DNA from: Streptomyces leeuwenhoekii
Lineage (GTDB): Bacteria; Actinomycetota; Actinomycetes; Streptomycetales; Streptomycetaceae
DNA length: 64,000 bases
Assembly (NCBI RefSeq): GCF_001013905.1
Contig: NZ_LN831788.1
Coordinates: forward strand, 1-64,000
Reading direction: 5' to 3'
The notes beneath the pieces are model-generated. The model did no database searches. It was not told the DNA's origin and saw nothing but the letters and a program-made list of their open reading frames with translations. Both the position numbers and the translations under genes were made by a program. Numbering within the stretch: the first letter of the stretch is position 1; each line of letters opens with the position of its first letter. Below, piece by piece: positions 56,464-63,752 of this stretch.

Positions 56464-57032
56464 GGGCTGGTCCTCTCGCAGGTGGGATGTTGGTGGGCAG
56501 CCGTACCCATGGCGTGCGGGTAGTCGTAGGCGCCGGGGATCGGCTGCCACGTCTCCCCATGGGCCCCGCAGGTCTTGCACCGCCATCGTTCACCGCCGTC
56601 GACCTGCTCCAGGCCGAACCGGGCATAGAAGGCGTCCAGCTCCGTCTTGCGTTCCTGGTAGATGGTGGTGCGCCGCTTGTAGTCCCTGTAGACGTTGCCC
56701 CGGTAGCGGGGGTCGTCGATCGTCTCGTTCCAGCCCGGCTGGTAGTCGGGGTGGTCGCGGAAGAGGCGGGCGAGGCCGCACATGGTGGTGCAGGGGACGC
56801 CGGCGGTGGCGGTGCAGGTGACGCAGGCTGCGGCGGAGCGGCCGCGGGCGTCGATCCAGATGTTGTGCTGGTTGGCGATGAGGTAGAGGGAGTCGATGCG
56901 GTTCAGTTCGGTGTCGCGGGTCTCGCCTGGCGGGAGCTGTTCGGCAGTCTGCTGGGCTTCGGCGAGGCGGGCGTACACGAAGTCCTCGCAGCGGAACTCC
57001 CACCGCCACGCCGGATCGTCTGGGCCGGTCAC
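56460..57032 (-). CDS. Hypothetical protein with zinc motifs
   Basis: A 190-residue protein. Helical N-terminus (YARLAEAQQTAEQLPPGETR), then CVTCTATAGVPCTTMCG, a LFRDHPDYQPGW segment reminiscent of the DUF6221 C-terminus, and a final zinc ribbon WRCKTCGAHGE with a C-terminal H..HPTC. Function unknown; overlaps both neighbours by 4 nt. Confidence 0.6.
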   Translation of the reverse strand: MTGPDDPAWRWEFRCEDFVYARLAEAQQTAEQLPPGETRDTELNRIDSLYLIANQHNIWIDARGRSAAACVTCTATAGVPCTTMCGLARLFRDHPDYQPGWNETIDDPRYRGNVYRDYKRRTTIYQERKTELDAFYARFGLEQVDGGERWRCKTCGAHGETWQPIPGAYDYPHAMGTAAHQHPTCERTSP

Positions 57033-57421
57033 TGAGTGTCCCCTTCGGGGTCGTCTGCGCAGCCACAGCGGACTCCGCCGCTATGCCGGGGCGGGTCCGC
57101 AGGGACAGCGCGAAGGTTCGGGCAGCCGTCCGGGAAGGTGGGGCAGCGCTCGATGGTGGCGACGGCCGGGTATAGGTCGGGGAAGGCGAAGCAGGCGTTG
57201 ACGATGTCGGCGAGGATGGCGGCGTTCAGCGGGATCTGTTCGCCTTGCGGGTGCATGCTGCCGCGGACGTAGCCCATAACGGCGGCGTCCTGGAAGAGTG
57301 CGCGTTCGCGGTCAGTGAGGCTGTTGAGGAAGGCGTGGACTCTGTCGGCTCGGGCTGCCTGCCGCTTGGCGAAGTACTCGTTCAAGGCGGCGTCTACCTG
57401 GCTCTCGCGGTAGTCGGTCAC
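57029..57421 (-). CDS. Hypothetical protein
   Basis: A 130-residue protein. Helical start (RESQVDAALNEYFAKRQAAR, DRERALFQDAAVMGYVRG), then a Cys-rich end (ERCPTFPDGCPN, VRCGCADD). GAGAGGA precedes GTG 57421. In the operon from promoter D. Confidence 0.6.
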   Translation of the reverse strand: MTDYRESQVDAALNEYFAKRQAARADRVHAFLNSLTDRERALFQDAAVMGYVRGSMHPQGEQIPLNAAILADIVNACFAFPDLYPAVATIERCPTFPDGCPNLRAVPADPPRHSGGVRCGCADDPEGDTQ

Positions 57422-57771
57422 AGGCGGGTCCTCTCGGAGGTGTCGGTGGCGGCGAGGATGGCCTTGCAGGTGTTCAGGTCTTCGTCGGCTTGGGTGAGCA
57501 GCTCTCCGCCACCGGCCCAGATCCGGGTGCGCGGCTCGTTTTCCGCGAAGACGACGAGGCCGTGTTCGACGTGGAAGGTGCGGCCGTTGACGCGGCAGGT
57601 CTCGGCTTCGCTCCAGTCGCGGGTGCACAGCCATACGCCGTGGGCGGTCCAGTACTCGGGGCAGGGCGTTGTCCAGATGGGTTCGCCGTTGTCGAAGGTG
57701 GCGGTGTAGAGGAAGACGGGGCGGATCTGTTGGCAATGCTGGCAGCGACCGACCCTGGGAAGCGGGTCCAT
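57418..57771 (-). CDS. Small zinc-binding hypothetical protein
   Basis: A 117-residue protein with CQHCQQIRPVFLY at the start and CPEYW / CTRDW later, a four-Cys zinc pattern. Central beta segment, helical end. GGAGG lies in the overlap before ATG 57771. In the operon from promoter D. Confidence 0.6.
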   Translation of the reverse strand: MDPLPRVGRCQHCQQIRPVFLYTATFDNGEPIWTTPCPEYWTAHGVWLCTRDWSEAETCRVNGRTFHVEHGLVVFAENEPRTRIWAGGGELLTQADEDLNTCKAILAATDTSERTRL

Positions 57772-58190
57772 CACGCCTCCAGGGCAGCCGGGTCGCCGTC
57801 GGGCTCGCCGGGGTCGACTTCGGGGTGGGTAAAGCGGACCGGCTTGCCCAGGGAGCGGGCGTAGGCGATCTCCGCGCGGGTGGAGTCGCCGATGTAATCG
57901 CCGACGACCAGGACTTCGTCCGCGAGGCGGATCTTCGCGCGGTGCAGGTCGTCCAGGCGGGCCTTGAGAACTTCGGCGTCGGCGGGGTCGGCCCACAGGG
58001 GGTGGGGCTCCTTCATGTTGCAGCCGGGCTTTACGACGATGTGGCCGTTGGCGGTCTCGATGCGGTCGATTTCGGCCATGAGGTTCATGAAGCGGGTGGA
58101 GCCGCAGATGGCGACGATGCGGGGGATGCCGAGGCGGTTCTTGGCGTCGGCGAGTTGCTCTTCGGGGGTGAGGAGCTGGGGGTAGGTCAC
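57771..58190 (-). CDS. Nucleoside 2-deoxyribosyltransferase-like (SLOG) protein
   Basis: A 139-residue protein with the fold pattern of deoxyribosyltransferase/SLOG proteins: IVAICGSTRFMNLMAEIDR at the start and LADEVLVVGDYIGDSTRAEI then AYARSLGKPVRF near the end. These act on nucleosides or bind nucleotide ligands. AGGAGA precedes GTG 58190. It is the first gene of a nine-gene operon under promoter D, with a leader of about 125 nt. Confidence 0.78.
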   Translation of the reverse strand: MTYPQLLTPEEQLADAKNRLGIPRIVAICGSTRFMNLMAEIDRIETANGHIVVKPGCNMKEPHPLWADPADAEVLKARLDDLHRAKIRLADEVLVVGDYIGDSTRAEIAYARSLGKPVRFTHPEVDPGEPDGDPAALEA

Positions 58191-58320
58191 GGGTTCTCCT
58201 GGTCGAGGTGACGGGGGTTGGCCGTGGGGCGCTTCCCGGAGATTGCCTGTGGTAGACCAGCCTGCCGCTGTTTGGGCAGGGGGTTCCCTGTGGCGGTGGG
58301 GAGGAGGGTTCAACCAGGCC

Positions 58321-58355
58321 ACTGTACCGCGCTATGCATGGCACAGCAATGCGTA
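58321..58355 (-). promoter_or_regulatory. Early promoter with shared palindromic operator (site D)
   Basis: Minus strand: TTGCTG (58349-58344), 17 bp, TACAGT (58326-58321). Palindrome at 58333-58355, read on the minus strand with halves TACGCATTGC and TGCCATGCATA. It drives the nine-gene operon that ends at 54186. Confidence 0.75.
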
Positions 58356-58510
58356 GTGGGTGGGGTTGTTCAGGCGGCGCCGACCTCACCCCGCCACAAG
58401 ACGCCCCGTGAGACGCATGACCGCAGATGAGGCGCCCTGCCAGCCAACAGCGCCCGTGCGCCCCCCAAGCCCTCTGCCCCACCGGCCAGGCGCCGCGCAC
58501 CGTCGAAACC

Positions 58511-58738
58511 ATGGGCGCTACGAGGCAAGCACTGTGCGCGGGACGCGGGGACGGCAGCGACTGCCCGAACGGGGAAGTCCTGACGGTCGAGGACGGAGCT
58601 GCGGAGGTCCGGTGCGAGGAGTGCCGGCACTACTGGGAGCTGGACGAGACGGAGCCGGGCCGCCGCCCAGTCGTGGATGACGGGCTGACCCGGCCACTGG
58701 GGGATCCACGCGAAGCCGGCCACGGGACCGCGGCATAG
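58511..58738 (+). CDS. Small zinc-ribbon protein on opposite strand
   Basis: A 75-residue protein with LCAGRGDGSDCPNG and VRCEECRHYWEL, a clear zinc-ribbon pattern. It is the only plus-strand gene within the leftward 54-62 kb block. No convincing promoter or ribosome site is visible near ATG 58511. Confidence 0.5.
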   Translation: MGATRQALCAGRGDGSDCPNGEVLTVEDGAAEVRCEECRHYWELDETEPGRRPVVDDGLTRPLGDPREAGHGTAA

Positions 58739-58808
58739 AACGGTGGCGTGAAGGACAGCACCAGCCCGCCCCGCCGTGGACGCCCGCCGACTAGCGCAGG
58801 ACGGGGTG

Positions 58809-59261
58809 CTACAGCACGGCGGCGAGGACGCCGGCCAGGGCGAGCGCGGTGATCCCGGCGCGGGTGCAGTCCACCGCGGCCCGGACCCGGCTGTACTTGC
58901 GGCGGGCCAGGGCGGCGAGAGCGCGTACCTCGTCCGGTCCCGGGCCGGCCGCCAGAGCGGCGGCCAACTCGTCGTGGGTCATCTCGGGCCACCGGGGCCA
59001 GCCGGGGCCGTGCAGGTTCGGTCGTACGGCGGTGAGGAGGATCAGTGTGGCGGTGAGGAGGAGGGCGGTGCCTAACCCGCCGGTCACGGTCACGGCGGCG
59101 GGGGGTCGGGTGTTGGCGGTGAGGGTGATGATGCCGGCGAGGCTGGTGCCGGTGAGGGCGAGGAGGAGGCTGGCTTTGGTGTCGCAGCGGGCGATGTGAG
59201 CGGTGAGGTCTTTCACGTGGTCGTGGCAGCGGTGGTCGGTTTCGGCCGGGGTGGTGGTCAT
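58809..59261 (-). CDS. Pycsar-effector-like membrane protein (PycTM/DUF5706-type)
   Basis: A 150-residue protein. It has the layout of PycTM effectors: a soluble helix with DTKASLLLALTGTSLAG leading into a two-helix hairpin (about 32-80), an intervening charged helix (EVRALAALARRKYSRVRAAV) and a C-terminal membrane helix. In Pycsar anti-phage systems the effector opens the membrane when a cyclase makes cCMP or cUMP. No cyclase is seen anywhere in the window, so it is an orphan: superinfection exclusion, or control by a host signal, are possible. Confidence 0.7.
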   Translation of the reverse strand: MTTTPAETDHRCHDHVKDLTAHIARCDTKASLLLALTGTSLAGIITLTANTRPPAAVTVTGGLGTALLLTATLILLTAVRPNLHGPGWPRWPEMTHDELAAALAAGPGPDEVRALAALARRKYSRVRAAVDCTRAGITALALAGVLAAVL

Positions 59262-59298
59262 GAGCTGGTCCGTTCTATGTCGGGTGCTGGCATGGAAA

Positions 59299-59329
59299 AG
59301 CCCGGCCACAGTGGGGTCGCGGCCGGGCT
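59299..59329 (-). terminator. Intrinsic terminator of promoter E operon
   Basis: Read on the minus strand, AGCCCGGCC and GGCCGGGCT form a 9-bp stem with a 13-nt loop, followed by TTTCC. It is 20 nt after the stop at 59349. Confidence 0.65.
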
Positions 59330-59348
59330 CTGAGCGCGGAAGGCGTGG

Positions 59349-59528
59349 TCAGTCGCCGTAGTCCTCGGGCAGGCCATGGCGGCGCAGCCACTCGCCCTCG
59401 TAGTCGCTACGGCCGACGGCTTCGAAGGTGGCACGGGCGTCGTTGACCTCGTCGTCGGTCATCTGCGTGGAGGTCTTGTTCGCCCAGGTCTTGCCGGTGA
59501 GGTCGGGCCAGCGGTCGGCGGAGCCCAT
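59349..59528 (-). CDS. Small hypothetical protein
   Basis: A 59-residue protein reading MGSADRWPDLTGKTWANK, then a helical end (YEGEWLRRHGLPEDYGD). AAAGGGG is about 8 nt before the ATG. Last gene of the three-gene operon from promoter E. Codon bias is strong, so it is very likely real. Confidence 0.65.
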   Translation of the reverse strand: MGSADRWPDLTGKTWANKTSTQMTDDEVNDARATFEAVGRSDYEGEWLRRHGLPEDYGD

Positions 59529-59581
59529 AGCGGTGCCCCTTTCGGTTGAGTGCCTGCTGGATGGGGTGTGGGTCTGGGCGG

Positions 59582-59893
59582 TCAGTCGCCGACCATCGTG
59601 CGGTACTCGTCGGTCATGTCCCGGACCACCTCGAGCACGACGGCCGCGCGGAGCAGGAGCCCCTCCCGGGTGTCGCCCTCGGTGTTGGCGGCCTCGGAGA
59701 GGAGCGTGCCCGCGGTCTGGAGGTCGTCGTGGCCGTTGATGCCGGCCTGGTGGAAGTTGTCGACGGCGTAGTCCAGGTGGTGGAGGAACTCGGTGAGGTT
59801 GGTGGCGGGGGTGGGGTTCTCGGCGACGTAGGCGAGGTTGTCGGCGTGCTGGGCGATGAGGCTGTCGACGGTGACCGTGGCGGTGGCGGTCAT
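59582..59893 (-). CDS. Hypothetical helical protein
   Basis: A 103-residue four-helix-like protein (VDSLIAQHADNLAYVAENPT, LLRAAVVLEVVRDMTDEY). GAAAGGAC precedes the ATG. Second gene of the operon from promoter E. Function unknown. Confidence 0.6.
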   Translation of the reverse strand: MTATATVTVDSLIAQHADNLAYVAENPTPATNLTEFLHHLDYAVDNFHQAGINGHDDLQTAGTLLSEAANTEGDTREGLLLRAAVVLEVVRDMTDEYRTMVGD

Positions 59894-59907
59894 GCGGGTC
59901 CTTTCGG

Positions 59908-60042
59908 CTACTTCAGCTGATGGAGGGCGGCGAGGATGCCCAGTGCGGTGAGGACGGCGTTGGCGCCGGCTGGTTCGAGTACGGCGAAGACGGCGAGGAG
60001 GGGCAGGAGGACATAGAAACGGGTCAGATCGTGGCCGGGCAT
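59908..60042 (-). CDS. Small membrane protein
   Basis: A 44-residue protein that is mostly one long hydrophobic region (YVLLPLLAVFAVLEPAGANA then LTALGILAALHQ), probably two short membrane helices. CGGAG is upstream of ATG 60042; the longer frame from 60174 would start within the promoter. First gene after promoter E. Confidence 0.6.
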   Translation of the reverse strand: MPGHDLTRFYVLLPLLAVFAVLEPAGANAVLTALGILAALHQLK

Positions 60043-60150
60043 GGGCTGTTGGGCTCCGTTCGGGTCGGGGATGATAGGCCGGCCCGGCCACGGTTGGGTG
60101 TGAGGGGGCACCGGTCGTTCTGGGTGTTCGGGCGGTGCCCCCGGGACATC

Positions 60151-60185
60151 AACGTACCCCATTAGACATGGCACTGCAATGCATA
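60151..60185 (-). promoter_or_regulatory. Early promoter with shared palindromic operator (site E)
   Basis: Minus strand: TTGCAG (60179-60174), 17 bp, TACGTT (60156-60151). Palindrome at 60163-60185 with halves TATGCATTGC and TGCCATGTCTA. It drives the three small genes 60042-59349. Confidence 0.7.
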
Positions 60186-60288
60186 GGCGGGGATTGGTGG
60201 CGCCCCCATGCCGACCGTTCCCCGCGGCGCCCCCAGGCCCGAGAAGCCAGAGGCGCCGCGCGACAGGATGGGCGCAGCAAGCGACGTG

Positions 60289-61083
60289 TCAGAGATCCTC
60301 GTGAGGCGGAAGATCCCTGGCTGGCTTGAGACCATCCGGCATCGGCTTCGGCAGCAGCGTCCACAAGGCTCGACCTCGTTTCCCCCACTGCATGTCTGCC
60401 ATCCCAGTCTTCTGGAGTGCGCCGAGGCCCTTGGTCACTGAGGTCTTCGGCAATCGAGACCGTGCAGACAGGTCATCCCCGTGGAACGGAACGTGCAGTC
60501 CGAACAACTCGATCCCCAGTCCGTAGACTGCGCCACAAGACCGCGCAGCCTCCCCCGCGGGAGAGGACCGGTCCAGGACAAGCCAGTGGGGGCTTGCATG
60601 TGTAAGGACTCGTGGTTCGACCTTCCACAGGGCGCTAGTGACTGCGGACCGTGAGAGGCCGTAGCGGCTCGCCAGGTGATGCGCTGAGGGAAGTGCTGTC
60701 GCAGGCGGGAAGACTCCAGCTTCGATGTCATCCCTGACCATCCGTAGCGCCTCCGCCACGTACGCCTGGTCCTGGGTGCGGCGATCCTCGTTATCGATCT
60801 TGTTCTTGGGATTGCTGCGGTCGTACCGAGGGCCCTCTGTCTCGATGGCATGCAATTCCGCGATGCCGGCTTCGGTGCGGTTCGCGAACCAAGTCACTTC
60901 CTTCCTGGCTACTTCGTGCCACCACGGCTTTTCGCCTGCGTGGCTTCGCCAGCGTGACTTCGGGTCGCTCGTGATGCCGACGTACAGCAGCTCGCCAGCA
61001 GCGCCGTAGAAGCGGTACACCGCGGTGCAACCGGGAGCAGGCTGGCTTGGAAGGGGTCCTGTCGCTTCAGTCTCCTCGTTCAC
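60289..61083 (-). CDS. GIY-YIG nuclease fused to winged-helix domains
   Basis: A 264-residue protein. Residues 15-90 are a GIY-YIG domain in variant form (TAVYRFYGAAGELLYVGITS, then the Arg helix WRSHAGEKPWW and a Glu in AELHAIE). Residues about 108-165 are a GntR-like winged helix (LPSAHHLASRYGLSRSAVTS), and residues about 190-245 a second one (SARSRLPKTSVTKGLGALQK). A nuclease targeted by two DNA-binding domains could nick at an origin or act in competition. Coupled by GTGA to the next gene. Confidence 0.75.
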   Translation of the reverse strand: MNEETEATGPLPSQPAPGCTAVYRFYGAAGELLYVGITSDPKSRWRSHAGEKPWWHEVARKEVTWFANRTEAGIAELHAIETEGPRYDRSNPKNKIDNEDRRTQDQAYVAEALRMVRDDIEAGVFPPATALPSAHHLASRYGLSRSAVTSALWKVEPRVLTHASPHWLVLDRSSPAGEAARSCGAVYGLGIELFGLHVPFHGDDLSARSRLPKTSVTKGLGALQKTGMADMQWGKRGRALWTLLPKPMPDGLKPARDLPPHEDL

Positions 61084-62075
61084 GCGGTTACGTCCTCTCG
61101 GCAGTCAATGCACAGGGCGTCCTCGGTGGAGTTTCGCAGCGGCCTGTGACACTCCGGGCACTTCGCCTTCTGCCGTCGAGGAGCGGCCTGCTCGGCCGTA
61201 CGCGGACTTGGCAGCAGTGGAGCATCAGGAAGGTTGTCCGGGTCCAGGCGATGCCGGTAGACGGCAGCCAGGGACTTCGCAGAGTCCGTCTCCTCGGTCA
61301 GCTGCACTCGCAGCTTGTTCTCGGTCCAGCCTGCCGCCAGAGCCTCACCAACTCGCTGAATGAGGTGGTTCCTCTGCCGAGGGCCGGGAAGCCGCCCCCG
61401 ATACGGAAGGCTGTCCACGAAGGCGACCGCCGCGGGGTTCTGCTCTTCCTTCTGCTGCGGAGCATCCCCACCCCCTCCTCCCTCCTCATGGCCCTTGCTC
61501 GAAACCGGGACAGCAGCTTCTTCGCGCGCGGGGGAGGAGGAGGTACTTCCCCCTGGTTCTTTAACCCCGTAGGGGTTAACTCCCGCCTCACCGGCAGCCG
61601 GTCCACCGGGACCCGGTCGGCCGAAGTCCGGTCCACCGAAGTCCGGCGGAGCGGGATTCGGTCCGACCTGCGAAAACTCCGATTCGGTTGAGGTGGCCGG
61701 TACGACAGCAAGACGCGTACGGTTGACCGCCTTCGCCTTGCTCCATGGCTTGGGCAGGGTGGCTGGCAGTGACGCAGGATCCTGCGGTTCCTCGTAGATC
61801 GTCGTCTTGGTGACGAACCGCCCCCGGTCGCCCTGGATGCGTGTCCGTACGAGGTACCGCTCTTTCTCCAACTCGTTCATGTAGCCGGCGATGGCGCTCC
61901 GGCCTTCGGGGTTGTCAGCGGCCAGAGATCGAATGTCGACCTTTGCGCCAGGCGGCAGGCTGAGCAGGTACTCAGCCAGCCCGCGGGCGCCGAAAGAGAG
62001 CCGGTTGTTTTGAGCGAGGGCGTTGTCGATGATGACGAAGCCGCGCTGCTTCTTTGGACCACGCTCGATGTTCAC
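61080..62075 (-). CDS. Helix-turn-helix protein, candidate replication initiator
   Basis: A 331-residue protein. Residues about 8-95 form a winged helix (RLSFGARGLAEYLLSLPPGA, RSAIAGYMNELEKERYLVRT). A long disordered, charged linker leads to a C-terminal zinc ribbon (KCPECHRPLRNS and CIDCRED). Proteins of this build are replication initiators or regulators in Streptomyces plasmids and phages. GGAGG is 8 nt before GTG 62075. Together with 27544 it is a candidate Rep; which of the two starts replication is open. Confidence 0.68.
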   Translation of the reverse strand: MNIERGPKKQRGFVIIDNALAQNNRLSFGARGLAEYLLSLPPGAKVDIRSLAADNPEGRSAIAGYMNELEKERYLVRTRIQGDRGRFVTKTTIYEEPQDPASLPATLPKPWSKAKAVNRTRLAVVPATSTESEFSQVGPNPAPPDFGGPDFGRPGPGGPAAGEAGVNPYGVKEPGGSTSSSPAREEAAVPVSSKGHEEGGGGGDAPQQKEEQNPAAVAFVDSLPYRGRLPGPRQRNHLIQRVGEALAAGWTENKLRVQLTEETDSAKSLAAVYRHRLDPDNLPDAPLLPSPRTAEQAAPRRQKAKCPECHRPLRNSTEDALCIDCREDVTA

Positions 62076-62151
62076 GCCGCCACCTCCGCGGTGCGGAGGA
62101 GCTTGCGGGGGCTACTTGCCGTGGTGCGGCTTGGTGCGGGTACCCTCACTT

Positions 62152-62325
62152 GTGGAGGCCCTTCTTATCGGGTGGGACTCGAAGATCCAGCGGGTTGCAG
62201 CCCGCTGGTTGCGCTCGAACGGCCGGCCTGAGGTAGCTGCGAACCTCCTCTGGGCTGGCCGTTCTGCGTATCCGGGTGCTGGGGCTGCGATCCCAGTACC
62301 GGTAAAGCGGTGCTCACTGGGCTGA
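62152..62325 (+). CDS. Possible leaderless small protein
   Basis: A 57-residue helical frame (MEALLIGWDSKIQRVAARWL) whose GTG comes 5 nt after TACCCT (62141-62146). Codon bias is weaker than in neighbouring genes and it overlaps a minus-strand gene by 12 nt, so it is tentative. Confidence 0.35.
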   Translation: MEALLIGWDSKIQRVAARWLRSNGRPEVAANLLWAGRSAYPGAGAAIPVPVKRCSLG

Positions 62326-62619
62326 CGCGGGGTCGCGCGGTCGTCTAGCCGGGCCTCGCCCAGTGGGCGGGTACTTCTCGAGGTAGTCGAGCAGCACCTT
62401 CGTGCGCATCATGCGGGTCTTCCCGGCGATCAGATATGGCTCCTGGTCGGGGCCATCGCCGAACGGCCACCGCTGTTCTGCGGGCACCTTCTTGTTGCTT
62501 CTGGCGATGGCCATGTGTCGAAGACCGCGGGGCGTCATGCTTCCGGCGATGCCGCGGTTGACGATCAGCGCGGCGGCATCGGCGAACGAAATGTAATCGG
62601 GTGCTTGACGCTCAGTCAT
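62314..62619 (-). CDS. Small helix-turn-helix protein
   Basis: A 101-residue protein with excisionase-like start (ISFADAAALIVNRGIAGSMT, PRGLRHMAIAR) and a wing with KTRMMRTKVLLDYL. It resembles the gene at 36291 in plan. It stands alone between the candidate initiator and the GntR gene, and could be the excisionase or a control protein. Confidence 0.65.
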   Translation of the reverse strand: MTERQAPDYISFADAAALIVNRGIAGSMTPRGLRHMAIARSNKKVPAEQRWPFGDGPDQEPYLIAGKTRMMRTKVLLDYLEKYPPTGRGPARRPRDPASAQ

Positions 62620-62769
62620 CGACGCACCCCATAGCGACTACTTCCGCTGAACGGCAGTAGAGTCTTCATTGGATCTCCTAGCGGGGATTCCCCACCGACG
62701 AAGATTTCGCAGGTCAGCGTCGTGTGGGGCGGCCGGCCGTGCCACTGGTGCGGTCGGCCGTACTACGTT

Positions 62770-63501
62770 TTACTCCTGAGGCCGGAGTGAAGTGGTCCAA
62801 CGAAGGATCGTGGAACCCTCAGCGACCTTGACAGCCACCTCGACAACGCGGCCATCCTCCAGCGTCACAGTACGGACTACCTGTGTCACGACGACCTCGC
62901 TGGCGGTCAGCCCCAGCGCTTCCTTCTCGGTCGTCGTGGCGAGCCGGCTCGTCACCTCCTCCAGCACCTGGTCCTGGGCAAGGCCCAGCCGTGAAGCCGC
63001 GAGCTCCCGCGAAGCGCCGGTAGACACCGGCTCCGTCAGCTCGGGAGTCACCGCGATGACGTAGGCCGGGTAGTAGCTGCTGCTCAGGTGGATCGGGAGC
63101 CCATTCCGGCTGACTACCCTGCGGCGCACCTGAACGGGCGTCCCAGGGGGAACGTCAAGCCGCGACGCCACCAGCTCGTCGGCACCGGTCGTGCCGACTT
63201 CCAAGATGCGCGAGCTCTCACCGCTATCGAGCGCGCTACCAGTCGCGCCGTGCAGCGCGACTCGTGTGGCGATGTTGTTGCTGACGGGACCGGCGACGAC
63301 TGTCGTCTTTCCGGGGCGCGTGAGCGTCAAGCCCTCCATCTTCAGCATCCGGAAGGCGCGGTGTGCAGTCGTGTGCGCCACGCCAAACTGCTCGCTGACT
63401 GCCTTGTAGCTTGGCATGTCGTCGCCGGGCCTCAGCGTCCCGTCGCGAATCTGCCGCCGGAAGTGCTCAGCGATCTCCGTGTATCCGGTGGTCTCGGGCA
63501 T
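62770..63501 (-). CDS. GntR-family regulator (HutC/FadR type with UTRA domain)
   Basis: A 243-residue regulator. The N-terminal winged helix is clear (IRDGTLRPGDDMPSYKAVSE, HTTAHRAFRMLKMEGL, about 10-72). The C-terminal part (about 85-240) has the UTRA pattern (VRRRVVSRNGLPIHLSSSYYP and VVTQVVRTVTLEDGRVVEVA). KorSA-like GntR proteins control plasmid transfer and replication in Streptomyces elements, which fits its place here. GAGGAGG precedes ATG 63501. A 14-bp perfect palindrome upstream may be its operator. Confidence 0.88.
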   Translation of the reverse strand: MPETTGYTEIAEHFRRQIRDGTLRPGDDMPSYKAVSEQFGVAHTTAHRAFRMLKMEGLTLTRPGKTTVVAGPVSNNIATRVALHGATGSALDSGESSRILEVGTTGADELVASRLDVPPGTPVQVRRRVVSRNGLPIHLSSSYYPAYVIAVTPELTEPVSTGASRELAASRLGLAQDQVLEEVTSRLATTTEKEALGLTASEVVVTQVVRTVTLEDGRVVEVAVKVAEGSTILRWTTSLRPQE

Positions 63502-63587
63502 GGTCGACCTCCTCTCTCTGTCATTTGGCTGCACCCCTCATCGCGTGCAGCGGTACACCCCTGAGGGTAATCCAAGAAAACATGTTG

Positions 63588-63601
63588 CGCTACTAGTAGC
63601 G
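63588..63601. promoter_or_regulatory. Palindrome upstream of GntR gene, candidate operator
   Basis: CGCTACTAGTAGCG, perfect over 14 bp; a second ACTAGT follows at about 63613. It lies between the GntR gene (minus) and the plus-strand gene at 63753, so it could control both. Confidence 0.5.
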
Positions 63602-63666
63602 AAGCGAGTCGAAACTAGTCTATGTTGGGGTTGTCGGGAACGACGGCGGCCCCAGAAACGCCGAAC

Positions 63667-63692
63667 GGCCCGGGTGTGTCACCACCCGGGCC
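63667..63692 (+). other. Leader hairpin before right-end gene
   Basis: GGCCCGGGTG and CACCCGGGCC form a perfect 10-bp stem with a 6-nt loop, followed by a smaller GGGGCCCC palindrome. It lies 60-85 nt before ATG 63753 and could be a terminator for upstream transcription or an attenuator in the leader. Confidence 0.4.
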
Positions 63693-63752
63693 GCTCAGGG
63701 GCCCCGAAGGACCCGACAGATCGCTACCCGCCTTAACCAGGAGCGAACTGCC

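Noticed and set aside
62140..62300. tRNA-like folding in the gap at 62.2 kb (CCAGCGGGTTGCAGCCCGCTGG hairpin)
   Set aside because: Only one good stem, no T-loop GGTTCGA and no acceptor pairing; no tRNA was found anywhere in the window.
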